64,000 nucleotides of DNA, taken from Anoplopoma fimbria (taxonomy: Eukaryota; Chordata; Actinopteri; Perciformes; Anoplopomatidae). How positions within the stretch are numbered: position 1 is the stretch's first letter; each line of letters begins with the position of its first letter. The notes under the pieces were generated by a model. The model was not told the origin of the DNA. It saw only the letters and a program-made list of their open reading frames with translations, and did no database searches. Shown in pieces: positions 35,842 to 49,200 of this stretch. Both the position numbers and the translations under genes were made by a program. The stretch is taken from contig NC_072456.1 in assembly GCF_027596085.1 (NCBI RefSeq), forward strand, positions 19,083,718-19,147,717, read 5' to 3'.

Positions 35842-38800
35842 CTGAGAGACAAACAGGGTCAACTACTGTAGCACAGTGACAAATATCATTGGTTTACATT
35901 GTAATGAGTGATGTGGAAACATTTCATGATTTAAAGTTTAAATTAAAATAGCTAAAAAACAATCACTCCATCACAATTTCATGGCTGGGTGACTGTTATA
36001 TATAATCAACTCCTGTAACATCCTGTTATTCTGAGATAAAGTCAAATTGTCTGTTAAGGTTCGTCAGAGAAATGGTAAATAATAATCTGCTCATCACACT
36101 GTTGTACCTAAGTGTGGAACTATATGGGGCCTAGTATAGGGGAACTATACGGCTAACAATTGTTTTAGCTAGATAAAGATCTACTCCCAGTAAACAGCAT
36201 TAAAGGCTGTAATAATTTAAACTGTTTCAGCCTTAAACTTTCAAAATATGAGCATTTTATGAAACTGCTGTTGCCGTCTAGAGCAAATAAACAATTCATT
36301 ATAATATTAACTGAAAGAAAAGAAAACAGACCATGTCACACAGGACAAACAAAATTATTGTATTTAACTTTCAACAAACAAAAATTCTACAATCAATACA
36401 TGATAGATATCTTGAACAACTTCCTACTATAAATGAGGTGTTCTGTCCTGGTGACAGAAAAATGTAATCCCTGATATGAAACTACTGCTATTTATAATCA
36501 TATACCAAAAAAACCCCCAAACATTTAGTGATGTGACCTACCAGAATGTGATCGACTCTGTCTCGCTTCTTTTTGCCAAATTTGAGCATCTTCTGCCAGT
36601 CAGTCTTCTGGCTGAAGTCTTTTGTCAGACCATACAGCTTCAGTACTTCTGCTGAGATGAATTCCTGGGACACAATGTAAAAACACAATGTCATCAGGTG
36701 TGTAAAAGGCAGAACAGTGTATTTGAATTTGTAAAAGGTAAGGCCTTTGTTACTGCTCTCCATAAAACTTGCAGATAGCCTAGGTGAATTAACAAAGCCA
36801 TATTTTGAAATTTGATTACACTTCCATTCACTTTTGAAGATGAAAAAAAACCAAACCAATACTGTCACTTATCTAGTTGTCTTTATAGTGGGGAAATTAG
36901 AATGTTAAAATATAGTAGGACGAACTAAGTAGCCAGTGTGTTTGTCCGAGGTGGGTACTTTTCAGACACATAAATGTAGCATCTCTTTGTGTACCTGGAT
37001 TTTGGTGAGGTCTCCTGGTGTCTTCACTCTGTGGAAGGAGGAGGACTTAACTCGACGTGGTTTGACCCACTGAGGCTGATCAGCGTTGGGGTCCTCGGTA
37101 TAGATCTCCTGAAGCATCTCCCACGTCAGGTCATACACAGCCTGGGGAGTGACAGAAAGTAATGAGATACAAGCGCTTATTTGAAGTCATATTAAATAAA
37201 TCTGAGCAAATAAAGCTCCGGTAGTTTTCCAGCTAAAGTAATCTTGTGTGAGATAGCATATCAATCAGTCAGAAATATTTAATGTTCAACAGATCTTTGC
37301 ATTTAAAGAAAAATGTCTAATCAACTGAGACAATATCTGAAGCAAGAGTCCAAAGTTGGTCAGTAGCATATATCTAGGATATCTAGTAAGATAAAGGCAA
37401 GTGAAATAGCTGTAAAAATCAACATGCTAATCAGAGAGGAATCTGCTGAATAATGGAAACTTGTCTTGCATTCAACCTCAGTGAACTCACTCAGAGTAAG
37501 TGGTCTTTAAGCCTACACTGCTGTTGGCTTAGTGCTACGGTGGGACAGTTGTGTGCTGATTTTCACCAGCGTTATTGGTGGGGGAATGAAAAGGAAGTCA
37601 AGGATGCTCATCCTACTTCTCTTCAAGTTTACAGATTGTGGTGTAATACACTTTCATTCATTGTTTTCAGTGGGCTATCTGTATGGTTGTTTTTGTTATA
37701 CTTCTTTGTTTTATGTTTTTGCAAGTCTCCTTTTCACCTTTCTGTAGCTGCGGACGCAGAGGGCCTCCGGGTCCTGGCTGCGGGCCTCTTTACCCAGATA
37801 CTCTTGTGAAGGTTTGGGGCTTGGCAGCTGTGACAGGGTCATGGCTCCATCCTTCCCCAGGTCACAGCTCTCCCAGATCTCCCGAGTGGCGGCATGGACC
37901 ATCTTCTCCACCTCTGTGGCTGAGTGGGGCACAACCATGGCAGGCTGCTCAGGTAGTTTGGGGGGCATGGGGAGAGGTAGCTCAGGTCTAGGTGGAGTCT
38001 TAACCTGCAGTTCTCCGACTGATGGGTCAGACCCCCCCAGCCTCATTTCCTCCTCTTCGTCCCTCTGTTTGAGTCTCTGCTGTTCTCTACGAGAGCTGAG
38101 GCCAAAGTCCTCATCGAACCAGTCCTGATCGTCACCCAGCTCCTCTAGCAGTTCACGGCTCAGTTCCAGCTCTGCCAGTCGCTTGGCGAGCTCCTCCTGA
38201 CCACTGGCCCCCAACACTGGACTCTCCTGTTGTGAAAAAAATACAGGAAAAAGTGAATATCAAGCTCACTTCTAATTTCAGATAAGAACCTTCCAGAAAT
38301 ATGAACATTTACCTTCACCATAACAGAACAAGTCCCATAATACATGATTGTTTTACATTTTTGATTTAGTCTTAAAGAATATTCGTTCTTACTGATGTTT
38401 CAAACACCAAAGTTTTTCAGCAAAGAGCACCAAATTCAATAAAGTCTGTCAACATAGAGTTGGACTTTGGCTGAGCAGACAGAAAACAAGGGTTCTCCAG
38501 GTCAAATCAACAAGTTCTGTTTGTCAGTAACATGATAATGGCATTGCTGGTGTTTCCACACAATAGAAATCCCACAGTCCAATCATGTAAAGCACAATAT
38601 TATTTTAAGGGTATTATCCTTTTTTTAGTGACCTGATTTATCCACAGGTCACTAAAGAATCTGAAACATACACTCACCGGTCGTTTACACAGCTCTGGAG
38701 AGGACAGCTCTTCTTTTTCTGAAGGTAGGAAGAAGGGGAGATCGTCTTTTTGTTGCACTGAAGGGAACCATTCTTCTTCTTCAACATTTTCACCAAACAG

Positions 38801-41800
38801 GTCTCCTTTCATCTGGTTGGCAGCTTCTATCTTCTGCTCTTTGGCCTTTTTAATTTCAGCAAACTGCGCCAACGTGTCATTCATAAAGTTGTTGAGGAGT
38901 TTGTCTGCAAATGTGTCCAGTAAGTCTCTGTCCTCCTGTTCTCTCTTATCATCCCTGATATCTGTAGAAAGATCCTCATGACCAAACTTTTGTTTTGAGT
39001 CTACCTCTTCTCTCTCAACAAGGGTAGTAAAGTCCGTCTGATTCTTTTTCCCCAGGCCAATGTTGTCCATGTCAGAGATGAGGAGGGTGGTTGGTGCATC
39101 TTCAAAATCCAACATTATGTCCTTAGTGTTGCCATTAGAGATGGGAGGCTTGGATTCTTTGTGATGCTGCGAATTGAGGTGGGATCCATTCTTGTGAACA
39201 GACTCATCTGTTATCTTTTTATCTCCAGGCCCATAGATCTTGTTAGACGTTTGTTCATTTTCACTCTTCAGATTTCCTTGTTTTGGGGATTTGTGCCCAT
39301 CTGTTTCACGTTTATCCCCACCTTTATCCGACAGACCATCAAAGAACGAGTCCTCATCCTCCGTGGTGTCTGTGTAGGCCTCAAACTTGTCTGGCAGGTG
39401 CGTAATCTTGTCCGGAGGAGCAAAGATACCATGGCTCTCATCACATTCGAAGTATACCACCCCATCATAGGTGCCGTTGTTGCTCCCCTCAGACTTATCC
39501 AACTCCACTCCAGCCCAGAAGCCATTTGCAAAGCTGGTTGGACCTTTGAATCTCAGAGTGCCAGGTTGAACACCACCAACGAGAACTCGATCTGCGATGT
39601 TAAAACTTGGCATTTCATCTGCAACAGGTGAAATTGGTGGCGAGTGTCTGGAATAAACAGTATCCTTGCCGTCATATTTGGAGTCCTCTGTGTGGTTATG
39701 AAGATCCAGCAGTCTCTCAGATTGATGGCTGGCTCCACTAGTCCCTGAACGTTGACTCAGCTCTTCAGCGATTTCCTCCTCTACCTCCTCATCATGGCTG
39801 TCATGTGGTGTGGCTCTGCTAGGGGAGTCTTTTCTCGAGCCCTTGATCTCTGTAGGGGCAACTGGGGTTTGAGAGGCAGGCCTGGAACTATGATGCACCT
39901 CCCTGGGTGAAGAATCCACTGAAGACTCAAAGTCATCATGATAACCATCTACTATAGGAGAAGAGCCGTCGACTTCCTTCATGGGTGCCTCCTTCTTTGA
40001 AGAGAAGGCAACAGAGTTGGGAGAGCAGGAATGGTCACTTGATGCAGTCGAATGTGACTTGTTGGAGGAGATGATATTCGATTTTACAGCTTCTTCCGCT
40101 TCAGGTGTTTCCCTCGTCCTTACTTTATTATCAAGTTCTATGCTAACAGATGGAGAATGTCGATGTTGATCCTCAAATGTGGAGCTTACTTCCCCCTCCA
40201 GCTCCTCCTGAACATCAGCCCTGTGATAGGACACAATGTTTTCATCCCCAGACTCAATCATCTGTGCCTGGGCGTCCGTAGAGGAAGGTCTTAAAAGTTC
40301 CTCTGTGGACAGGCGGCTCCTCGGTCTGGAGGGCGGACACTCTGGGCTGCCGTACACTGGGGTTGGAGTGACTGTTGGTGGGTCTTCATCAGACATTTCT
40401 TCAGGCACTGAGGTGGATCTACTACGATCGACTTGAGGAAGGGCATCTGTTACAATAGGAAAGGGACACATTGTCATTGGAACATCTGCATAATAACACA
40501 TTTTTTAAAATGTACAAATTAATTATGATGAATGTATCACTCACTGAGATCCAATAAAGCATCACTTTGCGTCCTTTGGGAGACTTGGCTGGTTTCAGAG
40601 CTGAGAAAGAAGGATTTGCTTTTAGTTGAACACCAATCTTTTCAAACTCCATAATAGCAGATGTGTTGTCATGTTTACAGCTGTTTTTGGTACCTGTGAG
40701 CAGGTGCTTTAATGCTGGTCTGCTCCACGATTGAGGTGGAATCCTTGATCTGGGACTTTGTGTCAGGTGTTGAGTCTGGCTCCTTGTTCAGTTCTGCCTT
40801 AGTTTTCTCAATGAAGTTGTTATAGCTCTGAAAGGAAACGGGAGAATAACAGTTAAGATATGAAGAAATCTGCTTACAGTGCATGGATAAACACATTAAC
40901 AATAATATAGTCATCCAAGTTTCTTTGGATGTTCAAACATTTAAACAAACCACCATCCAGAAGGCCACACACACACGCTCATACACTCAAACATATTTAC
41001 CTCCAGCTGCTTCAGTAGGCTGGCCTCCTGTGCCTTCAGGCGCTCCTTGTTCCTCTTCTTCTGCTCTTTCTTTAGCTGGTAGGCCATAAACTTTCGTTTT
41101 CTGAGTTCTTCCTTCAGGGCCTTGATACGGCTCTCTATGTCACTCTGGTCTGATATGGGTTCTGAAGGGAAATGTTGATGATAAATCACAGTTAGAATGT
41201 GAAACCAGTGCCAGATCTCTGATTAGCAGAGGGTAATCCAACTTTGTTCCCACTTGTACGCAAACCCAATTCTTTGGAGATTAGTGTATATTTTCTAAAC
41301 TAAGAATGTCTCGTTTTTGTGCCTGTTGCTCTGGCTTGTACACAATGAACAAACATTGTAGCAAATACTGAATAAAACACATTCAGCTACAATGCGGGGC
41401 CAGCAGAACTGTCTTTGCTTGTGCAGTAACTAAGTGTTCTCTCATCCTATCACACAGCTAAGCAGGATGTGTATCAGGAAAGTGCTTGCATAATGTATTC
41501 CTGGCAGCATCACATTATGCCTGACTACAGAGCGCCAGCAATACAGCTGCATTATTTCCACTCTCGCTTCTTTACTCCTTCGATCGAACTACCAGGTACT
41601 ACAATACACGCCCCAACAAATTACACGTTCAGTGTATGTGTCTTGTATTATCTGGTAACTCACCAGCCTGCATGTGCATGGGGGATTGAGTTGGCTGAGC
41701 GCGGGCGTGGTTGGTGGTCCGGGACGAGGAGCAAAGCTGCATCTTGGTTTTGCTGCTTCCTTCTGAAGGAGAGGCAGCCGGGCTGTGGCTGCCTTTGAGT

Positions 41801-44800
41801 GGAGACTGGAGAAACGAAACAGCAGGAGGAGGAGCGGAAGAGAAAGGAATATTACTTCAGGATCTTTTCAACAGTCAGATGGACTAATAGGGTCATGCCT
41901 GTATTAATATTTAACATGCACAATAAACTAATAAATGTGTAGTTACCCCCTTGCATGTCCCTCACTAAATATAAAGCTTTGTGTATTTTCAATACTTCAA
42001 TGAAGGACTACAAATAACCCTAACAGCATCTACACAATACTCTGGATTAAGTTGACTTTAGAGTAGCTGTACTTCCGCTTTAAAACTAACTCAGCTACCA
42101 TCAAAGAGAAAGGACTAAACACTGAAATACAAAAAAGGAATGGAAAAACCACGCTTATGCGTACTTGTCTGCTCGGTGACCGGGAAGCTGAAGTGAAGTC
42201 ATGGGTGTAATTTGCATTGCTGCTCCTCACGGAGGCCAAAGGTGTTTCAGGGATCGATACCGGTTGTAGTGAAGATGGGCTTCCTGGTTGCTGGGACACA
42301 AGTCCCTCTGTGTGGATACTGGACTCAGGTGTCACTGAGGAACAGTCGCCTTCACTCACAAACTCTGAAACGTGTAAAACAGATAAAAAATGAGTTTTTC
42401 CAGATACATATTGAGCTAATTTTGACTTTGAAACCTGCTTGGATAATATTGCTTCACCTTTCTCACTGTCAGTTCTGTGCTCTGAGCTGTGATGGTCACT
42501 AGAGCTAATGTGGGAGATCTCCTTTTCCTGGCTCTCTGCCATGTCCCGAGATGTTTGACTGTCCCATACAGCCAGGGCCTCCTTTTCCATCCTACGGACC
42601 TCTGCCTCCTCCTGGTCGAGACGCTGTTTCCACTGCAGCAGCTCCTCAGCATGGTGACGCCTCTGCATCAGCTGCTGCTCCCGCTTTGTCAGGAACCTGG
42701 GGAGGGTAGGAAGGACGTGAAAAAAGAATGGGGAGATGAGGAAGGAGTGGAGGATGATGGAGAGAAAAAGGAAAAATGAGGAAGGAGACAGGAAGAAGAT
42801 GGGTGGCGAGGGGATAAGGTAAGATAGAAGTGAAGAGGGGGAGAAGAGAAGTTTGACAAAGGCATTTATCATAAGGAATGGAAACACAATATCAAAGATG
42901 CAAGCAGACCCAAATCACCTGGACATCCAGTTTTCACTGCAAACTCACCTCAAACATCCGTTAAACACTCAGAGAGAGCAAACACACACATACACACCCA
43001 ATACATGCTTTACTTATTTCCTTCCCTTGAATACTCATCCAAATAAAGAAGTGTACCCATCAAATAAACAAGCATAAAGTGAAGACATGTCACTCAGGAG
43101 AAAAGGAGAGCAGGGAAATTAACAGTGAAGATGTCAGATTCATGCATCGGACTGAAACCCAGGGGTTGAATGCTGATTGGGTGCAGTCACACACACTCCT
43201 CATACATAAATAGCAGTTAAAAAAATAGAATAATATCTAAGCGTAGACCGTTACATCTGTATGAATGTGTCTTAACACAACAGTTCTTTTGTCTTGTAAA
43301 GCCAACATGATTTTTCAATTCTTTAATCCAACTTACTCCAAGTCTCTTAAACATATAGCACATATATCTGCAGATGACTATCAGAATAAAGTGCAGTCAG
43401 GTATAGCTGTTGTGTAATGTGGTCCCCCACAGCTATGGGTGCCATTACAGTGCAGTATTATTTAGCCTTGATCTAATTTAGAGGCCTTTCTCTTGACCTA
43501 ATGCATACTGATGACAGGCCAGATACTGAAGAACCGGACTGGCGGTTCTTTTAGTGCCTTCCCAAACTCTATTACAGCCAATGGCCATCTGTACTTATTA
43601 TCCAATCCTATGCAACAGTTACCTAATAAAGAGGGCTAGTTAAGATTTACTGGGCTCATTAAAGAGATAGACCACTTTATCTCTGGTCTGTTCTCTGCAG
43701 AAGTCCTTTATTTCCAAAGCATAGTCTGGTTTAATCTCAAAACATTTTGTATCAACGACCGGGTTGGAGCTGACCAGCCAGCAGCCGCAATATGAAGGAC
43801 ACTAAAGAGAGATGCACAGAAACATTAATTCCATTAATTCCAAGAGGCAAGAAAGAAGGAAGGGGAAGAGTCACAAATTGAACACCACAGAAATCAGTGA
43901 AATCCCAGCATTGAGTCTGAGATTCCCGTCCAACAAGGAAGGCTCCTATTGAAATAAACTTAACCTTTATAACCTTCACAAAACAAGATTGATCTCAGCT
44001 CTATTGTTCTAAATGCAACCACTTTGTTATTTTGTTTAAAATTACTCCGCAACAGAATGCCTTAATCCGAACACTAACATTATGTACTGTCATAATATAC
44101 AACTGGCAAAAATTTAAATTATTTTTAAAGTGAAGTTGTCACAAGGTTAGTTATTTTCAACTAGGCAGCCTTCCTTGGGCACTTTTCAAGCTTTCATTCA
44201 AACTCTTCCCGCCCAAATTCCATCCTGGACAGAATGAAACACATTTAATCAGTCATCATTCACCGTCCCCACCCCTATAAGTTCCCAGTGCCAGTAGATG
44301 AAAACAAGCATGTTCCATGGGGTGAGGGGTGAGGCAGGGCAGGGCTAGGTGGAGGTTCTGGGGAAGAGGTAGAGAGCACTATACAGTACCTGACCAACTG
44401 GTTGTAGATAAAGAGCTGGAATTTAGGGTGGAGGTTGGGAAGACAGACACTGAGGGAGGCCCAGTGGTGGGCCGTGAACACAGAAAGGAAGTAGTGGACA
44501 GGAGAACAGTGTCTACAACACACAAGCACGCAACAGACAAAGTCAAAAGAGTCACACAAACATGGGTATGGAAACAAACAACACACAATGTAAGAGGGGG
44601 AAAAACATTAAAAACAGACACAGAGAAAAAGAACAAGTAGAGAAAAAGGGAGAGAGAAGGGTGATATGAGCAAATGTGGTTTTATGGCACCCAAGGGGTC
44701 AGTCTGTCAGGTTTCTACTAGAATATGGATTCGTCAAAAAAAATGGGAGACCATCAACAAATTAGCAAAAATGTGGACGTCAAGCACAGGGTTCTGCTGG

Positions 44801-46202
44801 GGACATGATCACTGCCAAACCTGCTTATGGAGGGGGTTAAATTAGTTATCAGTAACCCTGACTCTTAAACAAATGACAGTGTGAGGCAACACTTACAACC
44901 TTAAATGAAGTGAACTTTGTTAGTGTGTTACATCAAGCTGAATATATAGCGTACATGTGCTTTGACTTTGATCAACAGCAGGACAGTGGTAATAGAGAAT
45001 GATTCAGGGAAATGAAGAAATAAGGGGTAGTCTGTTAAAATGGCAAACATGCAAGCCAATAAATACATGTTTAGACAAATTTTTTGCAGTGATCTAAATC
45101 TTATTGTTGTGATTCTGAACTTCATAATATATCAAAATGATGTTGCTATAATAAATGAAAACAAATACAGGCCAAAACATGTTGAAAGCTACCATGGAAG
45201 GCCTGTGATTAATAGCCAAGTTATAAATCCTAAACCCCAGAACAATTAGCGCACTTGTTGGAGCTACCCAGTCATGAGAGGCTCTACAATCACCTGACCA
45301 AAGTTGTCGGCCAAGTCCAAAACCCTGGAGGACGTACAGGAAGGCCAAACACATGCAGTTACTTGTCAAAACGAGACGAGGAGGGTGTAATAAAAAAAAT
45401 TGGAAACGCACAACCGATGTTTGCCTTTTCTGGAAAATAAGCATGCCTCTGCAATTGAAAGTTGCAGTGTAAAATAGTGTTACAATTATTTAACACGGTT
45501 TAAAATTGTCTGATGTTCTTGATTTAAAACATTTGTTTAAGACGGCACAAGATAACTCCTACATAGAAGTACTGTTATAGCTTTCATAAGTCTGAAGGTA
45601 AGGGAGAAACTGTAGCAGAGAGTGTGGATTCTGGTCTAGTTTAAAGGGAGAACAACATGGAGCATGCTTATCTTCACATTCACACATCCACAGCATTTTA
45701 GACAGCAGAAGAAAGATGGCATGCACTGATTGGTTCCATTGGTTAAGCTGCTAGTTAAGGTAAATACCCTATGTATAGAATTAGGACATTTCTGATTTAA
45801 CATGGTAGAAATAATACAAAATGGCACAAATGGCACTTTAGCTAAAAGCACACCCCGACCCTTAATGCAAAATCACTCAGCTGTAACACATGTCTAAACT
45901 AAGCTTTACCAATTTTAATAAAAGCCCTACTTCAGCCTAAGTGTAAATGGTAGTAAGCAGAGAGAACCCAATTTATTAATGAAAAATGAAATTTACTTTT
46001 CATCCATGTGAGAGCGCATCTTCTTGAGCTTCTGCATGATGCTGCTGGTCTCACTTCCAGAGATGGAGAGCGGGGGAGAGGGGCTGCGGATATCATCAGA
46101 ATGTCTCATGTTGGGGGAGGCTGCCTCAGACACAGGGGTTTCTGACACAGGAGTCTCCTGGGGGATGGATGAATGGACATGCAGACAGGCCAAGTATTAG
46201 TG

Positions 46203-46244
<42 letters not shown>

Positions 46245-49200
46245 TTTAGATAAACATGGCAGCATGTTCTACAGTTATAGGTATCCTTTCTTTCTTGATT
46301 CCATTAACAGCTACGTCTACGCAACAGTGCAGTATCGCCACCGTGCGTTTGGGGACGGCTTTATCAGCAGTAACCGCTGTATGAGTGTGGGACACACACA
46401 ACTTACATTCACATGATGGGTATCAAATGAAGCTCTCTATTAGTATTGGTAGCTGGCATTGTACTTTTTCAAATATGATACCCAGCCCTGGTGATTAGTG
46501 AGAACTACTCACAGGTGGCGTTTCACCCCCAGCATATTTGAGACGCTCTTTCAGTCTGAATGTAGAGTTTCTCATCCGCTCAATCTCCTCCTGCTGCTTC
46601 AGCAACAGCTGCCGCTCCTTCCTGGCTGCTTTGTTGGCCTCCTGAAGACGCTTAATCTCAGCCTGGGCACAGCAGTAGAGTTGGAGGAAAAGTTGGTTAG
46701 TAAAGTAAAGGATAAGATCACAGTGTGTCTAAAAGCTCAACTGTCACTTGATGTTCTTATATTCCCGCCTCCATGTACCTGTTCCTGCTGTAGTTTCATC
46801 AGAAGGCCCCTCTGTTTCTTCCTGATGGGAGGCATTTTGTCGTCCTCGCCCTTGTCCCTCAGCCTCTTTTTCTGATGCTCCAGCCAGGCCAGCTCAGTTC
46901 TGGTCTTTTCTTTGACAGCTTTCTGGCGAAGATGCAGCAGAGAGCTCTGGTGCTGCAGTCTTACCTCCTCGTCCTTCATGTACTGACGCACCATGTCCAT
47001 GGTGAACTGGGAAAAGCTGTCCTGTCCGCCAGAAAAGGCCATGTTTGCATCCTGAGACTGCGGGAGAACAGAGGTGAAAAGATAGATGTTAGAATGGATA
47101 GACATAAAAAAATAAAAGGTTTTTAAAAAATGTGGAGCAAAGGAAAACATGAGTAAAAGTAAAAGTAAAGTGAGGTACTGAGAAGTCATTGTGTATGAGA
47201 CAACATAAGAGAGACACAAACAACAGGCTTAATGAGGAACATCCCAAAAACAACTCAAGTAGTCACAGCCACCATCCATTGTCCACCACTGACTCTTAGG
47301 GATAAATGTTGGAAAATGTTTGTATGGCTCTCACCTTTAAGATATTGTGTGCCCCTGAAACTAATGTTGTGTTGTGATTGGCTCCATCATCCTCTGATTC
47401 CTCATGGGGGCGGGACTTCTTCTCCATTGTCCCACGGCGGTGCGCCTCAGACGGCAGCAGACAGCGGAAAGAGCGCTCCTCTATCTCATCCTCTGTCATG
47501 GACTCATCAAACTTGAGCGAGTACTCTGTTGCCACTGACGTACTGTCTCCTACAGAGCCAAAAGTACGTTTTAGGTGCCTTGTGTACACATAGGTTTTAG
47601 GTTCAATATAGATTAAATAAGATTTTCTCATTTTCTCTAACAGTGGTGGTGGCATTTATGTAACAGCAGTTAAATTAATACTAGGGAAATACTGGTGGGT
47701 TTGCACATGAAAAAAGGATGTTAACTTTTAAACGGAGAGCCGTGCTTGCCCACCAATACCTTTCTCATCCAATGCAGAAGGGATGCTGTCACTGCAGAGG
47801 GAGTCATTTGCTGCCGTTAGAACTTCCTCGTCTATTGAGCTGCTGCCTGCTTCCTTCTCTTCGGCTCCTCCCTTCCTCCATTTCACCTCTGCTGCTTCCT
47901 TTTTCGTCCGTTCTCTATTCTCTGGCGAGTCATGCGACGGGCTGTGTTGACTGCTAGAGTCGGCTCGACTGGGAAAGAGGCAAAGGACAGATTTAGTGTC
48001 ATTAGGTTTTTCTTCACTAAATCTAATAGAAAACAGAGAAAGTATTTTTACAAAAGAGGCCTAAGTTGTACCTGAGGTTTGGTCTTCTGAAGGACAAAGA
48101 ATCAGAGTGACTGAGGCTGTTCAGCGAAGACAAAGGTTCTTCTGGCCTGGTCTTTCTGTTTGACACATCACTAGGGAAGCTGTAAGAGAACCATAACATT
48201 TAGAACCGATGCTTAATTCTTTGCAATATTTCAGAAAAAAAGGTGTTTTTAGTTCACCTGTCGGATTCATTTTTGTCCTTTCGCTGCTTTGAATAGGAGC
48301 TCGGCTGTTCTTCCTGCTCCATGGAGGAATCAGAAACATCCGGGGGGGCAACCAAAGCTCCTGTTATCTGCGACCGCGCCAACTCTGCCATCTGACAGAC
48401 AAGAACACAATACGCAAATCAAATGATTGATTGGATGAGTCTTACACTGGATATTACGCTTTCCTCCACTGTGTGTATTGTTATTTCTTTACTGAAACTC
48501 AACAATCAATCGGCTTTTGTTACTAAATGAAGACACGGGCCGTTTTCCAGGCAGGGATTGCTAACCTCTTTGATGTGTCGGGCAGTGTCAGCTGTGTACC
48601 GCGCTGCCTCAGCCTGTTGAGTCATCATCTTGGTAGTTGCCTCCTGGAGGCCCTCCAAGGTCTCTTTTTGATTTGCCGCCAAGTTTTCCTGCAGTTCTAT
48701 ATGAGCCTGGACAAAAAAAACAAGCATGGACATCATAGACAGAAAAATAAAAGCACACATACCTTAGAGTTCAAAAGGTGAGGAAGCAAACAAACAGCTA
48801 TAATTGGTGTGTGTGCGGATGTGTTTTTGTACCCTGGCCACTCTCTGCCTGTTTTCCTCCAGCTGTAGCTGTGTCTCCAGGGCTTCCCTCTCAGCCTTGA
48901 TCTTCAGCTCATAGAGGTCACGCGCGTGACACTGCTGCCTGGCCTGCAGGGGTCAAAGTTCAGAGAGCAGGTCAATACAGTAAATCGATACAGACATTAG
49001 TTGGGTAGTAAGTCACTTAAATGTATGGCGGCCAAAAAAACACTTAGGGTATTTATCATGTAAATTTTATGCAGCAACAAATCATTTAAGTCCCTTATAA
49101 ATTAAATTAGGAATTATTTAACTGTCTAATTTCCATTTGTATTGTACATAACATCAAGTGCAGATGTTATAACTTATACATTAAAGCAGGGTTTAGAGTG

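Larger units (their letters stand above)
46158..46512 (-). other. cep350: cep350 intron between coding exons 24 and 25
   Basis: 355 nt, with a homopolymer of 39 A on the plus strand (46203-46241). The rest (about 46250-46495) resembles a short interspersed element ending GATACCCAGCCCTG, a motif I associate with teleost repeats. Confidence 0.6.

Noticed and set aside
39161..39631. 156-codon plus-strand frame
   Set aside because: Antisense of the CAP-Gly-bearing cep350 exon, no independent support.
44275..44640. Overlapping open frames of about 100 codons on both strands in the largest cep350 intron
   Set aside because: Low-complexity composition, no splice sites in phase with the neighbouring exons, no recognised homology.
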